DNA of 64,000 nt, taken from Linum tenue (Eukaryota > Streptophyta > Magnoliopsida > Malpighiales > Linaceae). Both the position numbers and the translations under genes were made by a program. The notes below the pieces were generated by a model, which was not told where the DNA came from, ran no database searches, and worked only from the letters and a program-made list of their open reading frames with translations. The stretch lies in the NCBI GenBank assembly GCA_946122785.1, contig CAMGYJ010000004.1:20730150-20794149 (forward strand), in the 5' to 3' direction. Shown here one piece after another: positions 44,364 to 55,478 of the stretch. Each line of letters starts with the position of its first letter. Position 1 is the stretch's first letter.

Positions 44364-45937
44364 TGTTACGGGCCTAATTGTACATGTTTTGCCCCCGTTT
44401 TACTTAGGTGTTAATTCACTCCTAAAAGGTTGGCTTTACGCTAGGTTTCTAGTGTTTTAGTGTGTTTCAGGATTTAACAGATGGAACCAGCCTCAGAGTC
44501 AAAAGTTGGGCGAAAAGGATTGAAAACCGGGAGAAGAGATGAAAAAGGGCCAGTTCACGGCTATCCAAAGAAGTTCAAGGTCTTGATTGACCGTGAAGAA
44601 GAGCCCTTGACCATGAATCGCAAGGTGTCTAGAGACAAAACAGAGGTTACTGACGCAAGGTGAGTTCACGGTCACTATGACCCTGAACGGAGGCTGTTGA
44701 CCGTGAACAGAAGTGATCGAAGCGGTGAAATTTGACGCACGCCTGCAGTTCACGGATGCGTTTCGTGGTTCACGGGCGTGAACTCAGGCCGTGATCTGAG
44801 CTCATCTCTGGTTTAAAAGATGAGTTGAAAGGAGGAGAGAGGGGAGAGCCCATTTTGTGTGAAAGGCCTTCTTCAGATTTCTGGAGAGAGAAACACAAAC
44901 CATGGGAGAAGAAGGCTAGGGTTTTGTTTCAAGGTGGATTGTGGGAAGATTTCCTCCAAAGAAAGCTCAACACAAGGGCCAAGGAGATTGGGAGCATCCT
45001 CCAAGATGGTTCCCTCTTCTTCTCTTTGTGTTTTTTCCAATTCTAGCATGGAGTAGATCTTCTTTAATTTCACTTGGGTGTTGTGAAACCCTAACTCTAC
45101 CATGTAGTTTCTTTTATGTGAATTGGATGATTGTCATTGGGTATTGTTTAATTCAATGATTGAGGAATTAATCATATTGATTGTGCATGCTTGTGCTTAG
45201 CAATCTAAGGGTTGTGCATGTTTTGTGCTTAGCATCCTTAGGTTTGTGCATTTTGGTGCTTAGCAACCTAAGGATTGTGCATAATTGTGCTTAGCACCCT
45301 TAGGTTTGTGCATGTTGGTGTTAGCAATCTAATTAGCCACCTTAACCTAGCTTAGAGAGGAAAACCCCCTTCCAAGGGAGTCTGAATCGAGTTGGTTTTC
45401 CTTCAACTTTCTAAGCCACCTAACTAGGTCAATTTAGGGCAACCCTCAGTGTTGAATTTAGAAAATCGATAATCGCGATTAAGCCGTCCGACCTTTGAGT
45501 TGAGTGAGGGAGTATGTCAATTACCAATTGCCTAAGTCGAGAGGGTCGAGTGACATGGCCTTTAATGTTTACCTCGGTTTAGCAATTGAGATTGTGGTCT
45601 CCGACCATATATGCATCCCTCTGCGATTCATAATTACCTTGCCCAAAAACAATCATGCCAATTCACATATCATGGTAGTAGTTAGGGGGAAGCGACACCC
45701 AAGTGATCCTTCCACAAAAGAGTTTTCAAACCCATTTACCTTTGCTTTAATTCGTTACAATTAGCAAACTTTTAAACCAACCCTTTGTTGCTAGATAATG
45801 ATTTCAATAATTGAAGTAGGGGTAGACGGACCGGCCCAGGTTGATATCTCAATACTTGCTCTATACTACACCCGACTAGAGTTTAAAAACTTGGACCCTA
45901 GTCGGGATTTTATTGTGGTGTTGTTTCGTGCGAGTCA
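44364..45937 (+). mobile_element. 5' LTR of element H
   Basis: The LTR starts TGTTACGGGCC, inserted in the L gag, and ends GTGCGAGTCA. U3 palindromes (gttcacgg, gaccgtgaa, ccgtgaac) lie at 44550-44800, a GGTTTAAAAG box at 44811-44820 and a five-unit minisatellite at 45185-45335. Confidence 0.92.
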
Positions 45938-45943
45938 AGTTTT

Positions 45944-45961
45944 TGGTGTCGTTGCCGGCGA
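45944..45961 (+). promoter_or_regulatory. Primer binding site of element H (tRNA-Asp type)
   Basis: TGGTGTCGTTGCCGGCGA lies six bases after the LTR, with three differences from the tRNA-Asp complement. Confidence 0.82.
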
Positions 45962-46086
45962 ACTATGGTCTGTTATCTTGAAAAAGTTGTTGGTTGTTAA
46001 TCTAGCTTTTAATTTCCAGTTTTGCAAGTGTGTGTGCTCTTCTTGTGCTAGACTTGGTGTGTTTTCCGATTGTGTGCAGGTTGTGC

Positions 46087-47335
46087 ATGACCCGGAACAA
46101 CCAAAAACCTTTGCTACCACTTGACGAGGACATAAACCGAACTCTCCGGCTCCTAGCACGTGAGAGAGAGCTGGCGGAGGCAAGGAGAAGAAGTGAAAGA
46201 GGGGGACAACGTTTGGGTCCAGGTGTTAGTGGAGAAGAAGTTGAAGAAGTGGAAGTTGAACCCGTTGAAAGCCAGATGCAAGATGGCGCTCAAGCCCGCC
46301 AGTTGAACGATGCGGCGGAGGACGAGGATGCCCCGAGGACGATGGGGTACTATATGGCCCCAAGGCCGGCGGACATTCAATCTCCAATCCTACGTCCTCC
46401 AGTGGCTGCAAATAATTTCGAGATCAAGCCGGCTCTAGTGACTATGATACAAAGTAATGCTCTATTCCACGGCCTTGAGAGCGAGGTACCAAGAGAGCAC
46501 GTGCAGAGATTCATGGAGATCGCAGGGAGCTTGATAATTAATGGTGTGCCGGCCGAAGCTTTGCAACTAAGGCTTTTCCCTTACTCACTCTCGGGGTAAG
46601 CACTTAGGTGGTTATACAACCACCCACCTCGACCTATCACCTCATGGGACGACCTCCTCAACAAGTTTATGGCTCCTTATTGCCCGCCTTCGAAGACGGT
46701 GGAGTGGAGAAAGAAGATTACACATTTCGAGCAAGAGGAGGACGAGACCTTGAGGGATGCTTGGGAGAGGTACTCTGATTACTTTCTTCCGTGCCCTCGC
46801 CATGGGTTTGAAGAACAGTTCCGGATCTAAACCTTCTACAAAGGCCTAATGCAAGAAGATAAAATTCTTATTGACTCCTTGTGTCAAGGGAAATTGATGA
46901 ATATGGCTCCACCCCAAATAACCGAGATACTTGAAGACATGGCTCTTATGGGATATGATTGGCGGTTGACTAGAAGTGGAAGAAGAAGCAATGATAGGAG
47001 AGTGAGAAGCGTGGGAGCGAGTGCTCCGCTTGAGGCGAAGTTGGATAAGTTGCTTGAGGTTATGCTTGAAGATAAGAGGCAAGGAAAGGCCGGTGATGTC
47101 GTGTGACTAGTGCTCGAGCACCAGTCATGAAATGGCGGAATGTCAAGCAATAGAAGAGGCAACCACTCCGGAGGAGCAAGTCAACTTTGTGGCAAATGCT
47201 AGGGTCAACAACCCGTATAACAATACTTATAACCCCGGATGGAGGAACCACCCCAACTTTGCTTGGGAATCGCCGACAAATGCCAAGATATGCCAAGTAC
47301 CTCAAAGGATTCCTCACCAAGAAGCCAAAGCTTGA
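46087..47335 (+). pseudogene. gag: gag of element H, broken
   Basis: The ATG at 46087 follows GTGTGCAGGTTGTGC. Residues 1-60 are charged (RERELAEARRRSERGG), then comes the core NNFEIKPALVTMIQSNALFH, VQRFMEIAGSLIINGVPAE and LRLFPYSLSG ending at a TAA (46597-46599). Past it the same frame resumes with TSWDDLLNKFMAPYCPPSKT and AWERYSDYFLPCPRHGFEEQ. Another frame from 46849 gives LIDSLCQGKLMNMAPPQ, and a knuckle region follows (CSSTSHEMAECQ type, with its first Cys damaged near 47106). The C-terminal Gln-rich tail is deleted: NFAWESPTN at 47280 joins directly to the protease upstream region. Confidence 0.88.
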
Positions 47336-47951
47336 AGGCCTTGCCAACGTGACTCTTGGCGAGGAGTGCTCGACTTACCTCCTCGACCGCTTGCCCAAAA
47401 AGCGGTCTGAACCAGGTAGCTTTACTATCCTTCTTGATATTGGTAACCATCATATAGACAATGCCTTGGCGGACCTAGGAGCTAGTGTTAATGTGATGAC
47501 CTACAAGCTTTTCAAAAATTTAGAAGTAGGTGAACTTAAGACCTCTAAGCTTAGCATCACCTTAGCCGACCGTTCGGTCATTAGCTCGAGAGGTATTGTG
47601 GAGGACATGATGGTGAGAATGGGCAAGTTTTGCTATCCGACAAATTTCGTGATTCTCGACATAAGTGAGGACTCGGATATGCCCCTCATCCTCGGTCGTC
47701 CCTTTCTTGCCACCGCCAAGGCATTGATAGACGTTAATGAGGGGACCTTAATTTTGAGGGATGGAAAGGAGAGAATCAAGCTTGAAATTGATCCTAGGGT
47801 TAGGAGTGATGAAGTTAAGGGAGTTGTTTTGAATGATGTGAACGAGAGTGGGGAGAGCCTCACAAGGCAAACCCCACCATTACTTGTGTTGCTTTTGGTG
47901 ATGTTGAGCAGGAAGTTAAGAAGGGTCCTATGCCCAAAGGATCGAGGATGA
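47187..47951 (+). pseudogene. Protease of element H
   Basis: The relevant part begins at about 47283 with PRYAKYLKGFLTKKPKLEG and runs LGEECSTYLLDRLPKK, EPGSFTILLDIGNHHIDNAL and ADLGASVNVMTYKLFKN, with the retropepsin-like DLGAS motif. It continues with LADRSVISSRGIVEDMMV, FVILDISEDSDMPLILGR and FLATAKALIDVNEGTLILRD. This 190-residue stretch is uninterrupted, the best-preserved protease of the B/H family. The first 30 codons of the ORF are gag in another frame. It ends at the pol seam. Confidence 0.85.
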
Positions 47952-48386
47952 ATTCTTGGAGACGAAGGATGAAGGGAGCTTTGGCCCCGAAGATGGGGGA
48001 GGCCAAAGCAATGTTGGCCAACCAAGAGCACCAACTCAAGGAACCTAAGATGAGAGGCTACAAGCCTCGCCCCGAGAGTGTGGTGGATCCTCTCTCGGTG
48101 GCATCACGTTTGAAGTCGTGATCGATCCCCAACCGTCAAGCTAATGACGATAAATTAGTGCTTGTTGGGAGGCAACCCAACGGAGGTTTGTTTTCTTTTC
48201 GTTAGTTTTTGTTTTAGTGTATTGTGAAGAGTTCGAGTGGTGAAGTGGTGTCCCCGTGCCGAGTGTTGTGGTTTTGCAGTTTATGGTTGTTTTGTGTGAT
48301 CGATTAGGAGGCAAAGAGGAATAGGTTGAGTCAAAATTTTATCAGAAGTGCCTTGTTTTCACTATTGTTACGGACGGATTGCTGAG
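47930..48386 (+). pseudogene. Residual pol stub and spacer of element H
   Basis: The frame from 47930 has MPKGSRMNSWRRRMKGALA, KMGEAKAMLANQ and YKPRPESVVDPLSVASRLKS, ending at 48121; B has the same stub. The phrase cttgttgggaggcaaccc near 48157-48175 also follows integrase in C and K. Together these place a 3-kb-scale deletion of RT, RNase H and integrase at this seam. From 48122 to 48386 there is no ORF. Element I begins at 48387. Confidence 0.6.
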
Positions 48387-51085
48387 TGATGACTTGATAT
48401 ATACACATGTTTTTGTCCACCATTCTTATACCGTTTGAGTCTTATTTCTCGTGTTTTAGACCGATTTCACGCTAGATTGTTCTTGTTTGTGATATTTCAG
48501 GTCCTAGTACGTGAATGAAGGTTTGTGAACGAGTTCGGGGTCGATTGGACGAAGATCGGACGTTTGGCGAGAAGCTGAGGAAGCCACACGGGCACTCCTA
48601 AAACCCACACGGCCGTGTAAGGGAACCCATGTGGCCGTGTGGAAATTAATGAGCCTTCACACGGGCACCCTGGAAATTCCACACGGCTGTGTGTCCTTGG
48701 CCGTGTAGGAAGCCTGAAGTCACTTAACGAAATGTCGCGTTTTGCACACTCACACGGGCAGCTGGGAAAGCCAGACGGCCGTGTGGCCTGCCCGTGCGGT
48801 CGGGAATTTCTTGGTTTTAACCCAATTTCGAGCCAAAGGAGAGAGAGTCGACTTTTTGAAGCAAAAACATAGTTTTAGAGAGAGAAAGTGCGAAGAACAA
48901 ACCCTAGGAGCTATTTGGAGTGGATTTCTCACCATTGAAGCCCAGATTGCATCCCCAGGAGTGAAGATTGACATCCCAGAGCAGATTCTTCCCATTGTTA
49001 TGAGTATGACTGCTTTGTATTCTGTTTCCCTCTCTCTCTCTCTATGGAGTAGAACTTTCTCTCACTTTGGTATGAAGAACCATAGTTCCATGTGTTAGGA
49101 ATCTAGATTGTAATTATGTTTGGATTGTGATATTGCTTGATTATAATCGATTGAAGTATTTTGAATGAGTCAATTGAAGTATGATCATCTTTTATTGATT
49201 TCTGCTGCAACCTGAGATAGATAGAATCCGATTAGGTTGTTAGAGCTTTGATAGACCGTCATTTACACATGTTTTTACCCTCATACTTACACCGTTTGAG
49301 GTGTTGATTCTCGTGTTTTAGGCCGATTTCACGCTAGGTTGTGCTTGGTTGTGTTATTTCAGGTCTTAGTACGTGAATGAAGGCTTAGGAGCGAGTCTGG
49401 GGTCGATTGGACGAAGAACGGACGAAGGGCGAGCTTTTGGAGGAGTGCACGGGCAGACCAGGAGGCTGCACGGCCGTGCACTTGAGCCATTTGGCCGTGC
49501 GCCTCACGCCGAGGCCATGTACGGGCACAATCCAGGCTTGCACGGCCGTGCGCCTGGCCGTGCAAGAAGGCTAAGCTTGTTAAGTGAAACGGTGCGTTTT
49601 GATGGTGCACGGCCAGAATGGTGATGTGCACGGCCGTGCACCTGCCCGTGCAACTCGGGGAGACCGGTTTTAGTGCCTAATCGGAGCCAAAAGTGGGAGA
49701 ATCGCGTTTTGAGAGCAAAAACAGAGCCCTAGAGAGAGAAAGTGCGAAGAACTCATCCTAGAAGCTGTCTTGGAACCGGATTTCATCGAATCGAGCCTGG
49801 AGATCGTCATAGGAGTGAACATCATCGTCCCGGAGCAGATTATCCTCATCGTTATGAGTATGACTAATCCGATTCTTGTTTTCTATTCTCTCTCTATGGA
49901 GTAGAACCCTTCTCTCACTTGGGTATGAAGAACCCTAGTTCCTTGTGTTAGGGATTTGATTGTAATGACTTGGGATGATATTATTGTTTGATTTTAATCG
50001 AATGACGCATGTTTCATGAATTGATTTGAGTCTGATCAGCTTGTCTCAATTTCTGCTTCAACCTGAGATAGATAGAATCTGATTAGGTTGTTAGAGCCTC
50101 TTCATTCGATAGTAGGAGATTGGCTATACGAGAGTTAGCCAGTTTACTGCTTTGTACTGGTGTTCTTGACGCCAGTAGTGGAGTTTTGTGTTCACAGCCT
50201 CAGCTTTCTATCCCGGTGAAGACTAGTCGTCTGCCGGGTAGTTAGACTGAGAGGGCTTGGTCAGCTTAAGAGATTCCAAGCTACTGTCGGATCTTCCGCA
50301 GTCTAATCAACAGTAAATCAACCCAGGGAATTGCAATTGAACCTAACTAAGGGGCTAGGGGGACTCAATCCCGAGTGACTCTTACCTGCTTTTGAAAACC
50401 GAACAATTTACTGCTTTCTTGTTGCTTTTACTTTTCACAACAATCACTCGACTTAGTTTTTAGATAATAGAGAATCACGGAGTAAGCAGTAGATCTAGAC
50501 CCCGGGTTGATAATTAAACTTGCCTATACTGCAGTCCCTTTCATTGGTTACACTTGGCCATTGGTAGGTGTTGTGTTTTAGCGTGTCAAGCTTCTTCAAT
50601 CGGTAGTAGTGAATCGATTATACGAGAGTTAGTCGATTCACTGATTTGTACTGGAATCTAATTCCAGTAGTGGATTTCTGTGTTCATAGCCTCAGCTTTC
50701 TATCCCGGTGAAGACTAGTCGTCTGCCGGGTAGTTGGACTGAGAGGGCTTGGTCAGCTTAAGAGATTCCAAGCTACTGTCGGATCTTCCGCAGTATAATC
50801 AGCAGTAAAGCAACCAAAAGTAATTAAAACTGGAACCTAACTAAGGAGCTAGGGGGACTCATTCCCGAGTGACTCTTCTTTGCTTTAGAAAACCGAGTCA
50901 TTTCCTGCTTTCTTACTGCTTTTACTTAAATCAGCAATCACTCGACTTAATTTGCTAGATAACAGATATACACGGAGTAGGCAGTAGATCTAGACCCCGG
51001 GTTGACAATTTGAGCTTGCCTGTTACTGCATTTTCGGACTGCGATTAGACTTGGTCGAAGTTTGGTGTTGTGTATTAGCGTGTCA
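48387..51085 (+). mobile_element. 5' LTR of element I, split by solo LTR J
   Basis: The LTR starts TGATGACTTGATATA and ends GCGTGTCA at 51085. Its U3 (48580-48815) has cacacggccgtgt-type palindromes: cacacgggc, cacggccgtgtaag, tggccgtgtgg and agacggccgtgtgg. J interrupts at 49248, and the remainder (from 50589 or 50594) continues as in the 3' LTR. Confidence 0.92.
49249..50588 (+). mobile_element. Solo LTR J inside the 5' LTR of element I
   Basis: A 1340-bp LTR starts TGATAGACCGTC and ends GCGTGTCA. The exact TSD agctt is at 49244-49248 and 50589-50593, and the uninterrupted site is visible in the other LTR of I at about 63497. It is related to the I LTR but its U3 (49446-49660) carries gcacggccgtgca palindromes. 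Both sides lack internal sequence, so it is a solo LTR. Confidence 0.95.
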
Positions 51086-51091
51086 AGTTTT

Positions 51092-51109
51092 TGGCGCAGT
51101 TGCCGGGGA
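51092..51109 (+). promoter_or_regulatory. Primer binding site of element I (tRNA-Asp type)
   Basis: TGGCGCAGTTGCCGGGGA lies six bases after the LTR and has one mismatch to the tRNA-Asp complement. Confidence 0.88.
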
Positions 51110-51229
51110 CCCTCTAGGTTATTGGGGAAACGTGAAAGTTTGTTACTTTAGCTTTTTCTTTACTGCATTTTCTCTCTTCCACCTGTGTGCCCTCACGAGT
51201 TGCTTTTGCTGGTTGTGTGTAGGTAGTGC

Positions 51230-52254
51230 ATGACCCGTAGCCAGTCGGGAGAACTACTACCATTAGACCAGGAGCTTGAACGGACCTGTAGGAACTTCAA
51301 GCGGGCTCTAAAGGCGCGACTGGCTGTGGAGGAGGCGCTAGCACAGCTGCAAATTGCCGACGAAGAAGAGATGGGTGACCCACAGAACAATGATGCGGTC
51401 ATTCATGAGGAGCAGACCATGGGATACTACTGGACCGCCAGAGCCGCGGACATGAGGTCGCCCATTCAGCACCCTCGTGTACCAGCGAATAACTTTGAGG
51501 TGAGCACCTCTGTCATCACCATGCTGCGCGGTTCGGTGGTGTTCCGTGGCAAGGAGGGGGAGTGCCCCCGATCACATCTGAGGCGATTCCACAAGCTCAT
51601 CGATGGAATCAAGATAAATGGGGTCCCAGCCGATGCCATCCAGCTGAGGTACTTCCCATTCACTTTGGAGGGGCAGGCCAAGGAGTGGCGGGACAAGAGG
51701 CCCCCTGGATCGATCAGCACGTTCGCCAACCTGGCGGACAAGTTCCTCACTCGCTACCATCCCCCATAAAAGACGGCGGACCTGTAGAAGCAAATTAATC
51801 ACTTTGTTCAGGATGAAGATGAGACCATCCGGGATGCTTGGGAGAGATACACCAGTCTCTTCCTCAAGTGCCCCAACCATGGTTTTACCGACGCCTTCAA
51901 GGTGGGCACCTTCTACCATGCCCTCTTCTCGGAAGATAAGCAGCTGATTGACTCGGTTTGTGGCGGGAATATGCTTACCAAGACCCCGCCACAGCCAAAT
52001 CAACTTTTTGAAGAGATGGTGGAGCAGGGTTATGATTGGGGAACTGCGAGGAGATTGAGGTGAGCACCAGGGCGGGGTGTGCATGCTGTAGCCACCCAGT
52101 CATCTGATTTAATGCAGGTAGTATCGAAGCTGGTTTCATCCATCGATCACTCTGGGATGATTGCAGGTATAGGACAGCAGCAGGCGATTCACTACCAGTG
52201 GTGTGAGAGCTCCCATCACATCGTGGAGGACTGCCAAGCGATGAGGGAATCGAC
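51230..52254 (+). pseudogene. gag: gag of element I, broken and truncated
   Basis: The ATG at 51230 follows GTGTGTAGGTAGTGC. The first 179 codons are open: MTRSQSGELLPLDQELERT, MGYYWTARAADMRSPIQH, NNFEVSTSVITMLRGSVVF, LIDGIKINGVPADAIQLRYF and FANLADKFLTRYHPP, then two stops (51768-51770 and 51784-51786). The frame continues with DEDETIRDAWERYTSLFLKC, LIDSVCGGNMLTKTPPQ and the zinc knuckle region CESSHHIVEDCQ. At 52254, within the segment after the knuckle, the LTR of K begins and I gag does not resume. Confidence 0.9.
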
Positions 52255-53643
52255 TGATACGCCAAAACACAACACCAAACTGCGACCAAGTGTAATCGCA
52301 GTCCGGGAATGCAGTAACAGGCAAGTTCTATTATCAACCCGGGGTCTAGATCTACTGCTTACTCCGTGATTGTCTATTATCTAGCAAACTAATTCGAGTG
52401 ATTGTTGTTTAAAGCAAAAGCAGTAAGAAAGCAGGAAATGGTTCGGTTTTCTAAAGCAGGTAAGAGTCACTCGGGAATGAGTCCCCCTAGCCCCTTAGTT
52501 AGGTTCAATTGTAATTCCCCTGGGTTGATTCACTGTTGATTAGATTGCGGAAGATCCCACAATAGCTTGGAATCTCTTAAGCTGTCCAAGCCCTCTCAGT
52601 CTAACTACCCGGCAGACGCCTAGTCTTCACCAGGATAGAAAGCTGAGGCTATGAACACAGAACTCCACTACTGGAATTGAATTCCAGTACAAAGCAGTAA
52701 ACTGGCTAACTCTCGTATAGCCAATCTCATACTATCGAATGAAGAGGCTCTAACAACCTAATAAGATTCTATCTATCTCAGGTTGCAGCAGAAATTGAGA
52801 AAAGCTGATCAGACTCCAATCAATTCAATAAACATGCATCATTCGATTAAAATCAAACAGTAATATCATCCCAAGTCATTACAATCAAATCCCTAACACA
52901 AGGAACTAGGGTTCTTCATACCCAAGTGAGAGAAAGGTTCTACTCCATAGAGAGAGAAAGGAAAACAGAAATCAGAGTAGTCATACTCATAAAGATGAGG
53001 AAAATCTTCTCTAGGATGTCAATCTTCACTCCCGGGGACGCAATCTGGGCTTCAATGACGAGAAATCCACTCCAAAATAGCTCCTAGGGTTTGTTCTTCG
53101 CTCATTCTCTCTCTAAAACTCTGTTTTTGCTCTAGAAACTCGAATACCCCCTCCTTGGCTCGAATCTGCCTCCAAAAACCCGACTCTGGGCGAATTACGG
53201 GCTGAATTACGGCCGTAATCACTTCCTGCCCGTAATTCACCCCAAAACGCACGTTTCAATTAAGCTGGAGGAGGAGGAGATACGCCCGTAATTTCCCAAT
53301 TACCGCCAGTAATTTGGGAATTACGGTCGTAATTCTTGGGGGGTCTGCCCGTAATTTTAGCACCGAGAGGAATTTCTGGGGAAAAGGCTCGGCAATTGTT
53401 TTACGGGCATGCCCTGACCAATTACGGTCGTAATTTGGCAGGGGCTGCCCGTAATTCTTCCTGTGAATCGCCATCTGACCTTGCAAATGACCCGAAACTT
53501 GCGCCTATGCACCTCTTTACTTGCTAGGACCTGAAATACGACATAACAACACAACCTAGCGTAAAATAGGCCAAAGAACAATCAATTCGAGCCAAAATGG
53601 ACAGGAAACCAGAGTGAAAACACGTGCAAATAAGATGCTATCA
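52255..53643 (-). mobile_element. 3' LTR of element K
   Basis: The minus strand starts TGATAGCATCTTATTTGC (53643) and ends at 52255 in GGCGTATCA. U3 palindromes attacggccgtaat, attacggtcgtaatt and tacgggc/gcccgtaatt lie at 53190-53460. Confidence 0.93.
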
Positions 53644-53684
53644 AATTCCCCCACACTTAACTGTTTGCTTGTCCCCAAGCAAAC
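53644..53684 (-). promoter_or_regulatory. PPT and hairpin of element K
   Basis: The plus strand shows attcccccacactt next to the LTR. It is followed by the 9-bp stem hairpin (GTTTGCTTG and CAAGCAAAC) at 53663-53684. Confidence 0.9.
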
Positions 53685-55478
53685 CAAGTAATACACAAGG
53701 TAAGCTCACATATTTCAGTCTACCAACATTGGGGAGAAGTCATAAAGGCACAGAACACGTGAATCATACTGGTTTTCAAACATCAACACATGAACAACTT
53801 CAATAGCAACCTGGACAACCACCACAAAGGACATTCGAGTGCAGCAAAATCGAGCAACGGAAGAGTTTCCCTTCTGTTCACTAACCAACCCAGACTTGAC
53901 TCAACCACTCACTCAAAACAGTCAACTCATGCATCCAACTCAAGACATCAGAAAAGAGACCGAGCAATCTAGGTCCTCACCGGGGTACAAGAGTATAAAG
54001 AATATGAAAATGAATCACTCACTCTCGACCAGTGGGGTTAGGACAATTTAATGCGAAAAATGCGCATGCTATTTCTCTCAATCCCTAACATCTCTTCACC
54101 ATGATGGCAGCCTCTAAATGCTAGAGTTCACATATAGGATGTCATCACTAACTAATCAGGAGGTCTTAGACATAGGTTCAAATGACTGGCTAGGGTCTTG
54201 GACATGGGGAAAAGGCCTTTTAGGTGGTGGAAGTATTCATAGCACAAGGTTCCACATTTCCAAACCCACACAATCACAGTCAAACAACCCGGTATTCCCT
54301 TTCTGCTATTCTGCAATACTCAACATCTCAAGAGCACAAGAGCGAAGGAGGCATAAACATCAGCATTTCCAAGCCAGACTGCTAAGAAACACTACTTAAT
54401 GGGCATTATTCAGATTTTTGGTAGTGGCTCTCTTTTGATTTCAATTTTTCTTTGTTTTTCTTTCATTTTTCTTTTTATTTCTTAAAAGAGCCACCACTTC
54501 TGCACATATTTCAAACACCTGCCCAACTTTTAAGCACTACCTCCAACACTCACATAAACTTTAGCAGAAACAGCAAAGAATATGCAAAAACCACTCTGTG
54601 GAACCTTCTAAAAGATGCAACAAGGGTGAATTTTTTTTCGTTATAGACCAAAAGAAAGGATGACACACGGCTCAAAGGGGCTGACTAGGGGATATGACAC
54701 ATCAGGACAGTCAATTTTGGGCGTGGGCTAATCCTATGCCCCCATCATCTTAGCTAATAACAACGTGAATGCTACACATCATGGAAGAGGGATCTATCGC
54801 ACAAGAAAGAAACGAGCAGGCTCAAATCTCACATGGCTACCTATATGCTCTATCTCACATTCTGATACCCTGAACTAGATGCATAAACGACTGTCAAGAA
54901 CAAGTGATCAGATCAAGTCACAGTTGGTAAGAAAACAGTTGAAAAACTGAACCCCTACATCGTTCTACTGCACATCTCAGCCCTCATCATAGGTTGTCCT
55001 AGTCACCAACAAGTTGTCATGCATTAATCCGAAAACCATTCAATTCATCAATCAAAACACAGTGCCAATATGATCAAACAGCAATACTTGGCGCCCTCAA
55101 ATCGTAAGATTCGGACAGCGGACTAGGCTCCAAGCACCCATATATACGTTCCAATAAATACAAAGAACCCCCCCACACTTAAATGCGACAGTGTCCTCAA
55201 TGGAGCCGAGGGAAGGGGAACGATGTTACCGTGAAACAGTCGTCAGGAACGTTGACTGGATGGCGGACCAGTCAATAGCAGAGGACTGGACAAGGACCAG
55301 TCCGACGGGCACAGAGCTAGAACCAACAAAACACACACATGGGGTGAAAGAAAACATAGTTCCAAGTCAACAATCCACACAATGGGAACACGAAATAAAA
55401 ACCAAACACAATCTGGAGTCTAAGTCTGGAAAGATAGACAAAAGCCAAGCCCCAACTCGATGGGCTGGCAAAACCAGA
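53685..55478 (-). mobile_element. 3' non-coding tail of element K
   Basis: The tail shares ordered blocks with the tails of C and I. A second purine-rich tract (minus strand aagtgtgggggggttc) lies at about 55167-55182, 300 bp after the ORF3 stop, as in C and B. Short frames here are not supported. Confidence 0.8.

Larger units (their letters stand above)
44364..48386 (+). mobile_element. Element H: Athila-type element of the B family, 5' part
   Basis: H has its 5' LTR, PBS, gag, protease and the pol stub, then is interrupted by element I at 48387; it should continue after 63998, beyond the window. The left TSD candidate is acgca at 44359-44363. H shares with B the gag type, LTR family and the seam where RT and integrase are missing, but unlike B it keeps protease. 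Confidence 0.88.
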
